DNA of 64,000 bases. Origin: Candidatus Melainabacteria bacterium (GTDB lineage Bacteria > Cyanobacteriota > Vampirovibrionia > Obscuribacterales > Obscuribacteraceae). The stretch spans positions 620,001-684,000 of the forward strand of contig JADJWK010000004.1 in assembly GCA_016716405.1 (NCBI GenBank), given 5' to 3'. The position numbers and the translations under genes are program-made. Below are positions 9,501 to 18,190 of this stretch, one piece after another. The first letter of the stretch is position 1, and each line of letters begins with the position of its first letter. Under the pieces are notes generated by a model. That model saw nothing but the letters and a program-made list of their open reading frames with translations, was not told the DNA's origin and ran no database searches.

Positions 9501-9845
9501 GTTGAGGGTGCGCTTGCCGACTTCCCGGCAGACAGCGAAAGCTTCCGGAAGCATCTTGTCGAGCACCGAGGCCAGCACCTTGTCTTTCTGGAAGCGGAAC
9601 TGACCAGGCATCTTGGGAGCGTCCTCGGGAATGAGCCGCAGATCCGGCACATCTTTGAGGGCATTATCGATGACAGTCTTGAACTCGGCGGTCTTGCCTT
9701 TGAGCTCATCATCGCTCAGGGACGCTATCTGGCTTTCCAGGTTATTGGTGCGCTCGAGATAGGGCTGCAGGCTCTTGACTCGTCGCTCGTTGGTGTCTCC
9801 GAAAAGACCTTTCAACCATTCACGACCTTTTTCATCCCAACTCAT
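6555..9845 (-). CDS. secA: Protein translocase ATPase SecA with NBD2 insertion and polyacidic tail
   Basis: This is the motor of the Sec translocase. Walker A RTGEGKT lies at residues 138-144; the DEVDNILIDEARTPLIISG segment and GRAGRQGDPGSARFFLSLED are the DEAD-type and NBD2 motifs. At 1096 residues it is longer than the usual 840-930. About 85 charged residues are inserted between SIEKSELISELL and GIEHSVLNAKHHEREA (roughly 502-588). The C-terminal 110 residues are a Glu/Asp/Ser tail, and the usual C-terminal Cys-x-Cys zinc/SecB-binding motif is absent. The ATG at 9845 fits the family N-terminus. It is divergent from rlmN. Confidence 0.96.
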   Translation of the reverse strand: MSWDEKGREWLKGLFGDTNERRVKSLQPYLERTNNLESQIASLSDDELKGKTAEFKTVIDNALKDVPDLRLIPEDAPKMPGQFRFQKDKVLASVLDKMLPEAFAVCREVGKRTLNMRHFDVQIIGGAALHFNKIAEMRTGEGKTLVATLPVYLNALAGRGVHVVTVNDYLARRDAEWMGTIYRFLGLDVGLIYSHQPDHEKYRAYRADISYGTNHEFGFDYLRDNMRTSIDELVQRPYYFAIVDEVDNILIDEARTPLIISGAPSESYTEVYKRMAQIAPLLERGMDKEDEDCDYWVDEKQRTALITERGVINAEKLLGVNDLFDMHFNFHHHLSQAIKAKELYKRDSEYVVRPNEEGQLEVVIVDEFTGRMMLGRRWSEGLHQAVEAKEQVPIQDETMTYASITYQNLFRLYPKLAGMTGTAMTEAAEFNKIYNLDVVAIPTNKPSIREDHSDIIYKTERQKYYSVVEEIVEMHEIGRPVLVGTVSIEKSELISELLSKPQKMNEYLVRKIGKAAEYIKKHNLTGEALENLKKILERPGQIDQEKLEEAIKQVEASLGKKHDELVERLYSIDVTAKVVAAIKRGIEHSVLNAKHHEREAHIVAQAGRRGGVTVATNMAGRGTDILLGGNPEFLAKEQLAKESIDPESPEYEEKLAELVKKYKKETDAEHDEVVNLGGLHIIGTERHESRRIDNQLRGRAGRQGDPGSARFFLSLEDTLMRIFGGEKIAGLMDLIGADEEMPIEAKMVSNSIQNAQKKVEAHHFDIRKHVLQYDDVLNTQREVIYRERRKILEHADLKENVLDMMEEHIDLVMQAYIDPEDPPEVWEEKGLPEVLAVLENDVPFLNELSVSEFAGLSYEDARGKIFEEMKLAHKAREDQMGVETMRELERHVLLRTIDTKWVDYLHNIDLLRDGVNLRGYGQRDPLQEYKREAFDMFNMLLRSIQQESIQYIFHAQPVTRHQAMSDALPPELAEALAIHGIMLNEDGEIDPEDLEKLLSAAATELDALESGQEEAGGEEGDDEDEEEDDEEDDDDEDGDGPEAGADSGETESDSADSKPDSEDDAGDDHDPLGEVMENLGKVEGVSSEEEKSSVSK

Positions 9846-10033
9846 TGAGGGGCTCTCCCGCCTATTGGCAACTATTCTTCATAAGACCGTATCTTACCGT
9901 TTTAAGGCTCGATAAGCCTTTCTATCTCCAGATCCTTTTAGAAACGCTAAGCGCGCAAGCGCCTGGCCACTGTACGAAATACGGCAAAATGAGCTAGGAT
10001 TCAGGCAGTTTCACGGATTCTCACAGGCTCGCA

Positions 10034-11092
10034 ATGAACGAGAAACAAAGCAAGCGCCCCCTCTCGGGGCTTTCCCTTGCAGATTTGACCGGTTTCACCC
10101 GGGAGCTCGCTCTGCCCGATTTCAGGGCGAAGCAGCTCCACAGCTGGATCTACGGCAAGTATGCCGGCTCTTTCGAGGAGATGTCCAATCTCTCAACCGA
10201 CCTGAGGGCGAGGCTCTCCGAGCTCGCCACCATCTCCCCCCTCAAGACAGCCTGCCTGGAAGTGAGCCGGGACGGCACACGCAAATACCTTTTCGAGCTC
10301 CCGGACGGCAAACTGGTGGAAGCGGTCCTCATGAGCTTCGAGGACCGACCGAGCCTTTCCGCCTGCCTTTCGAGCCAGGTCGGCTGTGCGGTGGGGTGCA
10401 CGTTCTGCGCCACCGGCTATCTGGGCTTCACCCGCAATCTGACGAGCCAGGAGATTGTCGACCAGGTCATGAGCATCCAGAGAGAGAGCGGCAAACGCGT
10501 GGCGAACGTCGTCTTCATGGGACAGGGGGAGCCCCTCCTCAATACCGAGGCGGTTATCGAAGCCATCCACCTGATTATCGAGAGCGTCGGTATCGGCGCC
10601 CGGCACATCACTGTGAGCACATCGGGCATCATCCCGGGAATCACACGCCTGGCCAGGGAAAAACTACCCGTCACCCTGGCGCTCTCGCTGCACGCTCCCG
10701 ACACGAAGACCAGGGAAGAAGTCGTGCCGATCACGAAGAAGTTCCCCATTCCCGCCCTCATGGACGCCTTGTTCGAATATTATGAAGCGACCAGGCGAAG
10801 GATCACCATCGAATATGTTCTCCTGGCAGGAGTCACCGACCGACCCGAACAGGCAGAGGCCCTGGCTGAGATGGTTGCTGATCTGCATTGCAACATCAAC
10901 CTCATACCTTACAATCCAACTTTCGCTAAAGACGGCACCGTCCTCTATCGACGCCCCGAGATAAAGGCTCAAAAACGTTTCAAGAAAATCGCCGAGAGCA
11001 CCGGCAAAACGGTCACCATAAGGCTCGAGCGCGGCACCGATATCGATGCTGCTTGCGGGCAGCTCCACAACGCTTACAGCAAATCTATCTGA
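10034..11092 (+). CDS. rlmN: Dual-specificity 23S rRNA/tRNA adenine-C2 methyltransferase RlmN
   Basis: The protein has 352 residues, the normal RlmN length. The radical-SAM cluster motif CAVGCTFC (CxxxCxxC) lies near residue 117, followed by TGYLGFTRNLTSQEIVDQV. VVFMGQGEPLLN is the typical SAM-binding GEP segment. The C-terminal RGTDIDAACGQL carries the second catalytic Cys. RlmN methylates A2503 of 23S rRNA and A37 of some tRNAs. It is divergent from secA across a 188-base gap, and its last 8 bases overlap the opposite-strand lipoprotein gene. Confidence 0.95.
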   Translation: MNEKQSKRPLSGLSLADLTGFTRELALPDFRAKQLHSWIYGKYAGSFEEMSNLSTDLRARLSELATISPLKTACLEVSRDGTRKYLFELPDGKLVEAVLMSFEDRPSLSACLSSQVGCAVGCTFCATGYLGFTRNLTSQEIVDQVMSIQRESGKRVANVVFMGQGEPLLNTEAVIEAIHLIIESVGIGARHITVSTSGIIPGITRLAREKLPVTLALSLHAPDTKTREEVVPITKKFPIPALMDALFEYYEATRRRITIEYVLLAGVTDRPEQAEALAEMVADLHCNINLIPYNPTFAKDGTVLYRRPEIKAQKRFKKIAESTGKTVTIRLERGTDIDAACGQLHNAYSKSI

Positions 11093-11600
11093 GCTCCTGT
11101 TTGAGCTGCCCGGTGCTATCACCACTTGTAGTATCACCATTCTTGGTGGCGCTGTCGTCGGCAGTTTTCTCTTCCGCCTTGGCAGGCGCTTTCTCGGCTT
11201 GAAGCGGAGCAGCCGAAGAAGCAGTAGCGGCGGGCTTGCTCGACGCGGCCGGAGCCTGTCTTGCCCTGGCCCGTGCCAGAGCCTCTTTATACTTTCGCAG
11301 CTGGGCCAGTCCGATCTCGGCCTTTTTCTTGAAGTCTCCGTGCCCGCCCTTATAGGCAACCCAGCAATACTCCTGCTCGGCACGATCTAGCCTGCCCAGG
11401 GCGAACAGACAGACTGCCATGTAATAGCGGGCGCTGACATCCTTGGGATTGAGCCGGGCCTGTTGCTCCATGAGTGGAAGGGCCTTGGCGTAGCGACGCT
11501 CGTTGACCAGCCTGATAGCCGCCTCCGAGGGTCTCGCTTGCGCCTCCGGCGCCTGGCTCGAGCAAGCCATGAGCAGCGCTAGAATAAACAGGAATCTCAT
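11085..11600 (-). CDS. Probable lipoprotein with TPR-like repeat and Ala/Lys-rich tail
   Basis: This 171-residue protein starts MRFLFILALLMACSSQ, where LLMAC is a plausible lipobox with Cys13 as the lipidated residue. Two TPR-like helical repeats follow (AAIRLVNERRYAKALPLMEQ, then DVSARYYMAVCLFALGRLDRA). The last 70 residues are low-complexity Ala/Lys/Ser/Thr. It overlaps the end of the upstream gene by 4 bases (ATGA), so the two are translationally coupled. The function is unknown; a small periplasm-facing scaffold is possible. Confidence 0.7.
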   Translation of the reverse strand: MRFLFILALLMACSSQAPEAQARPSEAAIRLVNERRYAKALPLMEQQARLNPKDVSARYYMAVCLFALGRLDRAEQEYCWVAYKGGHGDFKKKAEIGLAQLRKYKEALARARARQAPAASSKPAATASSAAPLQAEKAPAKAEEKTADDSATKNGDTTSGDSTGQLKQELR

Positions 11601-12334
11601 TTTTTGTCACTCTCCTCGAGACCGAAAATATCATGGAGGGTATTGGTCAGCTTCTGCCGGTTGTTGAGCTCGAACATGCTGGATACTTTGCGCATCCCGG
11701 AGGGAGCCTTGAAACTTACCTGGCTGGCAGGGACCCTGGCAATTTTCATCGCCTTCAAACGAATATTATTCCTTTTCGGAAGCTTTTCCACCCAGTAGAG
11801 GGGCACGCCATCGAGATTTTTAACTCCATACCAGGCAGACAGGACCTCGATTTGCATCTTCGAGCAGGGAATCGCCCTGGTCTCGACCAGCTCCACCAGA
11901 CAGACCTGGGGCTTGGCCCTGTGCATATAGAAATCATCCGAATGCATGGTCTTCCATACGAGCTTACGCGACGCCAGTCCTCGAAAAGTCAGCTTCTCGT
12001 CCAAAATTGCTTTTTTCCGGTCGAAATCATCCTTGCTGGCGTCGCGCTCTATGAAAAATCCGTTCTTCTGCCAGCTCGCGGCAGGGTGCTCGAAGATGGT
12101 CCTGGTGGTCTCGTTCGCCATGGTGGCGTTCCAGGCAGGAGCCCTGACCACGACGATATTACCGCCGGTGGTGGTGATCTTGATCGCATCCGGTCCCAGA
12201 TAGACTCTGCTGGGTGCGGTGATCAGTCCCGCGCTGTAGTCTACAATCCAGACATCCGCGCCAAGGCAGGCCGGCTGGGCAAGCCAGAGAAAAAGAAGCA
12301 AAATCAGGGCCTGCCGGGGTCTCTTATCGAACAT
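11597..12334 (-). CDS. Exported protein of unknown function
   Basis: I chose the ATG at 12334, which gives MFDKRPRQALILLLFLWLAQ, a clear signal peptide ending near LGADVW. An upstream in-frame ATG at 12415 would put 27 irrelevant residues in front and run into the divergent phosphatase gene. The 245-residue product is mostly mixed alpha/beta with repeated basic and aromatic stretches and one Cys pair (QVCLVELVETRAIPC). The family is not recognised. It is the first gene of a pair with the lipoprotein at 11085-11600. Confidence 0.65.
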   Translation of the reverse strand: MFDKRPRQALILLLFLWLAQPACLGADVWIVDYSAGLITAPSRVYLGPDAIKITTTGGNIVVVRAPAWNATMANETTRTIFEHPAASWQKNGFFIERDASKDDFDRKKAILDEKLTFRGLASRKLVWKTMHSDDFYMHRAKPQVCLVELVETRAIPCSKMQIEVLSAWYGVKNLDGVPLYWVEKLPKRNNIRLKAMKIARVPASQVSFKAPSGMRKVSSMFELNNRQKLTNTLHDIFGLEESDKK

Positions 12335-12381
12335 ATAAAGTATTATAGCCAGTTGACCTTTGCAGGGAGACTCGAAAGCTC

Positions 12382-14082
12382 GTGGGAAGAAGACTGAAGC
12401 CAGCAATCGCGGCAATATTCATGGCAGCTATGTTTCTGACATCAGCTCCGCCGGCGGCACCGGCCCGGGATCTGAAAGAAAGCAGAAAAGTGAGACTGGT
12501 TCTTCAGATCACCATAGACCAGCTCCGGGGCGATCAGCCCAGCCGATTCAAGAGCCGGTTCGGCGCCGGCGGCTTTCGCTATCTCATGGACTGCGGCACG
12601 GTCTACAACTACGCCCATTACCGGCATTCGGACACCGAGACCGGTCCGGGGCACGCTTCCCTGGCGACCGGCGGGGCTCCCGCCCAGCACGGCATCATCG
12701 CCGGCGAGTGGTGGGATCATGAGAAGCACCAGCCGGTCTATTCTGTCGAAGACGACAATTTCCCGGTGCTTTCCGAGACCGACGACCGCACTTCGGGCAC
12801 CACCTCGCCGACCCTGGGACGGGCGCCCACGAACCTCCTTTCCACCACCATCGGCGACGAGATATTCATAGCCTCGGAAGGAAAAGCGAAGGTCTTCGCG
12901 GTCTCGGGTAAAGACCGGGCGGCGATACTGCCTGCCGGCAGGACAGGGAAAGCCTTCTGGCTGTCCCAGGGCGAGCTCGTCTCCAGCACGTTCTACTATG
13001 ACAGGCTCCCGGACTGGGTGCTTTCCTGGAACAGCCGTAAGCTCGCCGACACTTACAGGAACCGCTCCTGGGAGCTCCTCGAAGACCCGGACTCTTATAC
13101 GAGGCTGGACAGGGACCAGCGTCCGTACGAAGGCGTTTACAAGCATCTCGGCAAGACAATGCCGAAAAAGCTCGCCTGCGAGAATCCCAGACTTTTCTAT
13201 AAAGGTCTGGAGCACACTTTCGCCAATGACGAGCTGGTTCTGGCCTTCACCAGGGAGCTGGTGGACAGGGAGGCGCTGGGCCGGGACGAGATCACCGATT
13301 ATCTCTCGGTGAGCTTCTCCGGCACCGATTATGTCGGGCATACCTGGGGAATCGGCAGTCTCGAGGCCGAAGACAATATCTTGCGAGTAGACCGGATCCT
13401 CAACGACCTGTTCAGCCATATAGACAAGACAGTCGGCCTCGACAACACGCTCATAGTGCTCTCCGCCGACCACGGCGCCGGAGAGATCACCGAGTATATG
13501 CAGTCACTGAAATTTCCGGCCCTGCGGATTCTCAAAAAAGAGCTCATCGCCTCCATGAACGAATACCTGCGCAGAGAGTTCGCTCTCGAAAAGGGAGTGG
13601 ATCTCATCGAGCGCTTTCTCTATCCGGCGCTCTATCTCGATCTCGACTTGCTCGAAAAACTCAAGCTCGATCGCGAGACGGTGGAGAAGAAACTCGCCAC
13701 CCGGGTCATGCAGGAGCCCGGCGTACTATTCGCCCTGACTCGCTCGGACATTCTAGCCGGCCGCCTGCCGTCCACCCTTCCCCACGTGGCCGCCTTCGTC
13801 AACAGTTTCAACCCCCAGCGCTCCGGCGACGTGCAGCTCCTGGTCAACCAGCATGTGGTCACCAGAGGCAAGGACTGGCAAGAGAAGCCCTGTACCCACG
13901 GTTCTGTCTGGACCTATGACACTTATGTGCCGGTCATGGTGGCCGGTCCGACGGTGCCTGCCCGAACTGTGAGCAGGCGGGTAGCGCCCTACGACATCGC
14001 TCCCACCATCGCTGTTTTTCTGGGCATCAAACCACCCAGCGGCTCGATAGGCGATCCTCTGATAGAGGCTCTGACTAGATAA
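12382..14082 (+). CDS. Exported alkaline phosphatase-superfamily phosphatase (PafA-like)
   Basis: This 566-residue enzyme starts at GTG 12382, giving MGRRLKPAIAAIFMAAMF as a signal peptide. QITIDQLRGDQ carries the first metal-binding Asp; DTETGPGHASLATG holds the Thr nucleophile region of PafA-type phosphatases. GTDYVGHTWG and SADHGAGE provide the later Asp/His metal ligands, and the late CTHGS supplies a further His. PafA enzymes release phosphate from many monoesters in the periplasm. It faces the MBL hydrolase gene with an 8-base convergent overlap. Specificity (monoester versus diester) cannot be decided from sequence alone. Confidence 0.82.
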   Translation: MGRRLKPAIAAIFMAAMFLTSAPPAAPARDLKESRKVRLVLQITIDQLRGDQPSRFKSRFGAGGFRYLMDCGTVYNYAHYRHSDTETGPGHASLATGGAPAQHGIIAGEWWDHEKHQPVYSVEDDNFPVLSETDDRTSGTTSPTLGRAPTNLLSTTIGDEIFIASEGKAKVFAVSGKDRAAILPAGRTGKAFWLSQGELVSSTFYYDRLPDWVLSWNSRKLADTYRNRSWELLEDPDSYTRLDRDQRPYEGVYKHLGKTMPKKLACENPRLFYKGLEHTFANDELVLAFTRELVDREALGRDEITDYLSVSFSGTDYVGHTWGIGSLEAEDNILRVDRILNDLFSHIDKTVGLDNTLIVLSADHGAGEITEYMQSLKFPALRILKKELIASMNEYLRREFALEKGVDLIERFLYPALYLDLDLLEKLKLDRETVEKKLATRVMQEPGVLFALTRSDILAGRLPSTLPHVAAFVNSFNPQRSGDVQLLVNQHVVTRGKDWQEKPCTHGSVWTYDTYVPVMVAGPTVPARTVSRRVAPYDIAPTIAVFLGIKPPSGSIGDPLIEALTR

Positions 14083-14944
14083 TCGCCGCTCTGTGCTTGA
14101 GAGTCTCTTCAGCCAGGGGACTGAACTCGAACCGCCCCTTCTCATTGCGGCTCACCCGCCCCCATGGAACGCCGGGCTCGTGATCGAAGACCACAAGCCA
14201 GTTCTCATCGGCGGCCTTCGAAAGCCACTCTGATTTGACATCGCAACTGGTAAGGGGGAAATGATCGTAGCCCATCACCCATGGTGGCTGGACATGACTG
14301 CGAGTCGGCATGATGTCGGCGAAGAAAACACCTTTCTCGCCGCCCGATTCGAAACAGACGATCTGGTGGTGGCTGGTATGGCCGCCGGTGACCCTGGCGA
14401 AAACGCCGGGCACGATTTCGGCATCGCCTTCGATGAGCTCCAGCACACCGTGCTCGAGAAGAGGCTCGATATCATCCATCCGGTAGCTCGCCACCGCTCG
14501 AGCGTTGCAATTATGGGCGAAGTCCCATTCGCCTTTCTGAGCGTAGTATTTCGCCCTGGGAAAGGACGGGACCAGCCTGCCATCCACCAGCCTGGTGGCG
14601 CCTCCGGCATGATCGAAATGAAGATGAGAGATGATTACAACGTCGATATCGCTGTTCTTCAAGCCCAGATCGGCAAGCATCTCGCCGGTGTCCACCAGGG
14701 TTTCCACTGCATATCGCTCTCTATCCCTGGCGCTCCAGCGGTCGCCCATACCTGTCTCCACCAGGACTCTCGCCCTGGGAGTCTCGATAAGCAAAAGATT
14801 GCAGTTGAGATGAACCCGATTCTCCTGATCAGGAGGAGAGACTCTCTGCCAGAGCGACCTGGGCACCACACCGAACATCGCTCCGCCGTCGAGACCGAAA
14901 CGGCACTCTCGAATGATGGATAGCTCGAACTCTCCGAATTTCAC
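14075..14944 (-). CDS. MBL-fold metallo-hydrolase (lactonase-like)
   Basis: The protein has 289 residues without a signal peptide. HLHFDHAGGATR is the HxHxDH dinuclear-zinc motif; later ligands are found in TGGHTSHHQIV, the Asp of FADIMPTRSH, and the C-terminal FDHEP. This arrangement matches the AiiA/quorum-quenching-lactonase-like branch of the metallo-beta-lactamase superfamily, whose members open lactones or hydrolyse other esters. It is the last gene of a minus-strand run after the YfhO gene (42-base gap). The natural substrate is unknown. Confidence 0.78.
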   Translation of the reverse strand: MKFGEFELSIIRECRFGLDGGAMFGVVPRSLWQRVSPPDQENRVHLNCNLLLIETPRARVLVETGMGDRWSARDRERYAVETLVDTGEMLADLGLKNSDIDVVIISHLHFDHAGGATRLVDGRLVPSFPRAKYYAQKGEWDFAHNCNARAVASYRMDDIEPLLEHGVLELIEGDAEIVPGVFARVTGGHTSHHQIVCFESGGEKGVFFADIMPTRSHVQPPWVMGYDHFPLTSCDVKSEWLSKAADENWLVVFDHEPGVPWGRVSRNEKGRFEFSPLAEETLKHRAAII

Positions 14945-14986
14945 GACCGCATCCTCTTTCCAACTGAATCTTCTACCAGCTCGATC

Positions 14987-17426
14987 TTAACTCATTTCGC
15001 GCTCTCTCCGGCTCCGGAAGTAAAGATGAGGAACGAGCAGGACCCCCAGACCGGCAAGGGACAGCCCCAGATAAAAGCCGTCGGGATGATACTCGAAGAC
15101 GACCTCATGATCCCCTGCTTGTGGAATCGCCACCGCCCTGGTGAATCCGTTGGCGGTGAGGATCCGGGCTGGAGCCCCGTCCAGGCGCGCCCGCCAGCCA
15201 GGATAGTCCTGATCGGCAAGCACCAGAAAACCGGGGCTCAGTGCTTTCACCGCCAGGACAATCCGCTCGGCGGTCGACTCTGTCCACTCCACAGATCCGC
15301 TCATGGATCGTCCGGCGCCTGGCGCTCCTGGAGCATATCCGGCCCCCTCCACAAGAATAGCGGCGGCCGGATCGAAACCGCTTGCCGGATCGAGAATCGC
15401 ATCGATGGCTTCGTTTCGCGATTCGATATTTCTAGCCGTCCCGGAGAGATAAGCACGATCGATGGCGCCTCCGACCTCGTAGAGCCTCAGGTTCATGGCA
15501 CGATCCTCAGCCCTCAGATTGAAGCTCTCTCGATCAAGAAGGGGAACCGGAATATCTCTGTCTATATGCCGGTAGATCTGAGTGAGCACGTACCTGGTGG
15601 CGGTGAGACGGCAGAACCGCGCCAGGGGAAGGTCCGAAACAGGCTCGCTGCGCTCCTGGAGGCTCTGGCTCGACCTGAAGTAAGCCTCCAGAAGAGTATG
15701 GTAGTAGTCCCCGCGCATGGTGCCCTCGAATCCATACGATGAAGAAACACCGAAATCGAGATTGGTATCGGATTTGAGGATCTGTCTGTTGTATTGATAG
15801 ACCCGATGGGTGGCCATTCGCCGGTCATCTCCAAGGTACCGGGGCGGTACTGTGAGACGCTCGAGGAAGAGATCGAGCACGCGGCTTCTGCCGTCATAAC
15901 CATTTCTCTTGAGAAACTGCCTGGCAAAAGAGGGCTCTCTATAGAAATCCGGTGCCGCACCGTCTCGCTCATAAAGAAATGCGCTGGCAAGAAGACTCAG
16001 TGCGAGCCCGGCAGAAAGAAGGAGACAGGCCAGTTGCCTCTTAATCAGTTTCTGCGCTGCACCATAGCCGATACCAGACACCAACAAGCCCGCTAGCGCT
16101 GAGAGAAGGACAGCCCGGACGAGCGCCTCCTCGACAACAGGCTCGAGAACAGAGCCGGCGCCACCCCGGATAGCCAGGCAGCCGCCACCGGCCATAAGCC
16201 AGAGGGCAGCAGAGAAAATGGCGCCTCGCTTTTGAGTATCGGGAGACTCGGAATCGAAAGTGCCGAGACCCCGAGCAGCAAGCACAGCCAGGCCGAGACA
16301 GGGAATGAAAAGAAGCTTGACCGGAAAGCGCACGAAGCCCAGAGCCGGGAAAGCATCCACAAGAGCCGGCATTACCGGTGTCGATTTGCCCAGGGCGAGA
16401 ATGAAACCGGCAATGGTCAGGACGATGACCGGCAGCGCAAATCGCCACTTCCGGTCGAGAGCACCCCAGAAAGCCAGGGTGAGCACTACCGGGCCCATAT
16501 AAGCACAGGAAAGATAGGGAACAGTCAGATCCCTGAGAAAGATATCTCGATACGCAGCCCCATGCAAACGCAGGTCACCCATAAAAGGTCCCACCACCAT
16601 GGTGAGCAGATCGTAGAAAGAGGCGCTGTAATAGAAGACTTCTTTGGAGGTGAGCCCGACGGCCCGGCGGCTCATCGAAAGCCACTCGGCAGCAGGAAGC
16701 AGAACAGGAAGGGCGAGAAGGCCCCCCAGAACAACAGACCTTATCTGCCAGAAGAAAGAAGGCGGAAAGAGATCGAGCTTCTCGTGCCGCCTCAAGAGTG
16801 TCGACACCAGGACAAAGAGAACGGCTAGAAAGAGTCCGGGGACGAAGATCTCGGGACGGCCGGAGGCGAGCATCATAAAGATCGATAAGGCTCCACCGAG
16901 AGACAGAACGAACCGGCGATCCGGCGCCGCCCCTTCCAGAGACTTGATGAAATAGAGCGAAAGCGGAATCCAGGCGGCCCCCGCCACAAGAGTATGGTTG
17001 CTCGAGAGAGCGAAGTTATAACCGCTGAGCGCGTAAGCGAGGGCCCCGGTGATAGAGGGCAGAAGACTCCACTGGAAGCTCCGCAAGAGAAGCAGCACCG
17101 CCAGCCCGGCCAGAGCCTGATGCAGCACCATATTCAGTGCGAGAGCCCGGCTGAATGGCATGATTGCGAAGAGCAGCGTGGGCGGATAGAGGAAACTCGG
17201 GAAAGTCACGGCGATCTGAGGCATGCCGCAATAATTGAGCGGATTCCAGAGAGATAGACGGCCCTGCTTAAGAGCTTCAGCGATAAACCGGCAATGAGGC
17301 TCGAGATAGAAAGAGGCATCGGTGTAATAGAAATTCTGCCCCCCGGATAGAAAAAGGCCAGTAGAAAATCACAAGAACCAGCAATAGTGCTGCTGTGAAC
17401 AGGGCGGCGCTGTTCTTGATACTCAA
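14987..17426 (-). CDS. YfhO-family multi-spanning membrane protein, frameshifted near the 5' end
   Basis: The uninterrupted part from ATG 17224 encodes 745 residues with about 12 spans and a soluble C-terminal domain, as in YfhO proteins (GT-C-like, needed for lipoteichoic acid glycosylation in Bacillus). The true N-terminus lies upstream: from TTG 17426 one frame reads NSAALFTAALLLVLVIFYWP, and after A5 at 17351-17355 another frame reads GLFLSGGQNFYYTDASFY and continues into the ORF through NPLNYCGMPQIAVTF. Removing one base from that run joins the two into a normal YfhO start. So either the assembly has an extra base or the gene is broken. The TTG directly follows the upstream stop. Confidence 0.75.
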
Positions 17427-18119
17427 TTACCCGGGACGCCCGAACATATAGATATCGACTCCGAGCTTGAGGAGCTCCTGGCGCACCCGCTCGCGCATCG
17501 GTCCATGCTCCGGCGAGGACTTATAGACCTTTATCCAGAGCTTGATCAGCCTCTCCCTGGTGAGCTCCTTGAGGCGCTGGTCCTGAGCGGACTCGTAGAC
17601 ATTGGTGAGAACATTGATCTCTTTCACCAGGGCAGGAATATTCGCCCTCAAGATCTGAGCCTGCCTGAGAAGCCAGTCCGGCGCTCCGGGAAACTTGGCT
17701 GCCATCTCGTAATAGCGGGCAGCCGCCAGGTGGTCCCGGGCGAACATATACTGGTTGAATCCGGCGATGAAAGGCAGATACCAGTTGTCCGGGTCGGCTT
17801 CGATGCCCCTCTCGATGAGCTCGGCGGCCCGTCGGGGGCGCCCCTGATCCCCCCCGACGGTGAAGGCAGCGAACCAGTAGGCATTGAGAAAGCGAGGATC
17901 GAGCCCGGTCACCAGATCGAGATACCGATCCGCCAGAGCATAGTGGTCTTCAGCCCTTGCCCTGCTGTCCCCGACATAGCCGATAAATGCTAGCCAGTAG
18001 CAATCAGCCAGAAGCTGGTCGAAACCCAGAGAGACCGTCTTCACAGACTGCACCGAGGGGATGAAATCCGGACTCGAGCGAGTAGATCCCTGGAGCGTGA
18101 GGAGTCTGGCATGGCACAT
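17427..18119 (-). CDS. TPR-like protein, probably membrane anchored
   Basis: From ATG 18119 this is 230 residues of helical repeats (YALADRYLDLVTGLDPRF, AAELIERGIEADPDNW, AARYYEMAAKFPGAPDW). No enzyme motif is seen. The same frame stays open upstream of the ATG and encodes IKRILTVAGCIALALVIHM, a membrane anchor or signal peptide, but with no ATG, GTG or TTG before the pilin stop. An ATT at about 18170 is the only plausible start for the longer form. It sits between the pilin gene and the YfhO gene and is directly adjacent to the latter. Confidence 0.68.
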   Translation of the reverse strand: MCHARLLTLQGSTRSSPDFIPSVQSVKTVSLGFDQLLADCYWLAFIGYVGDSRARAEDHYALADRYLDLVTGLDPRFLNAYWFAAFTVGGDQGRPRRAAELIERGIEADPDNWYLPFIAGFNQYMFARDHLAAARYYEMAAKFPGAPDWLLRQAQILRANIPALVKEINVLTNVYESAQDQRLKELTRERLIKLWIKVYKSSPEHGPMRERVRQELLKLGVDIYMFGRPG

Positions 18120-18190
18120 ATGGATAACCAGAGCCAGGGCGATACAACCCGCGACAGTCAGGATTCTCTTAATTGTCTTGTCCCAAGTAG

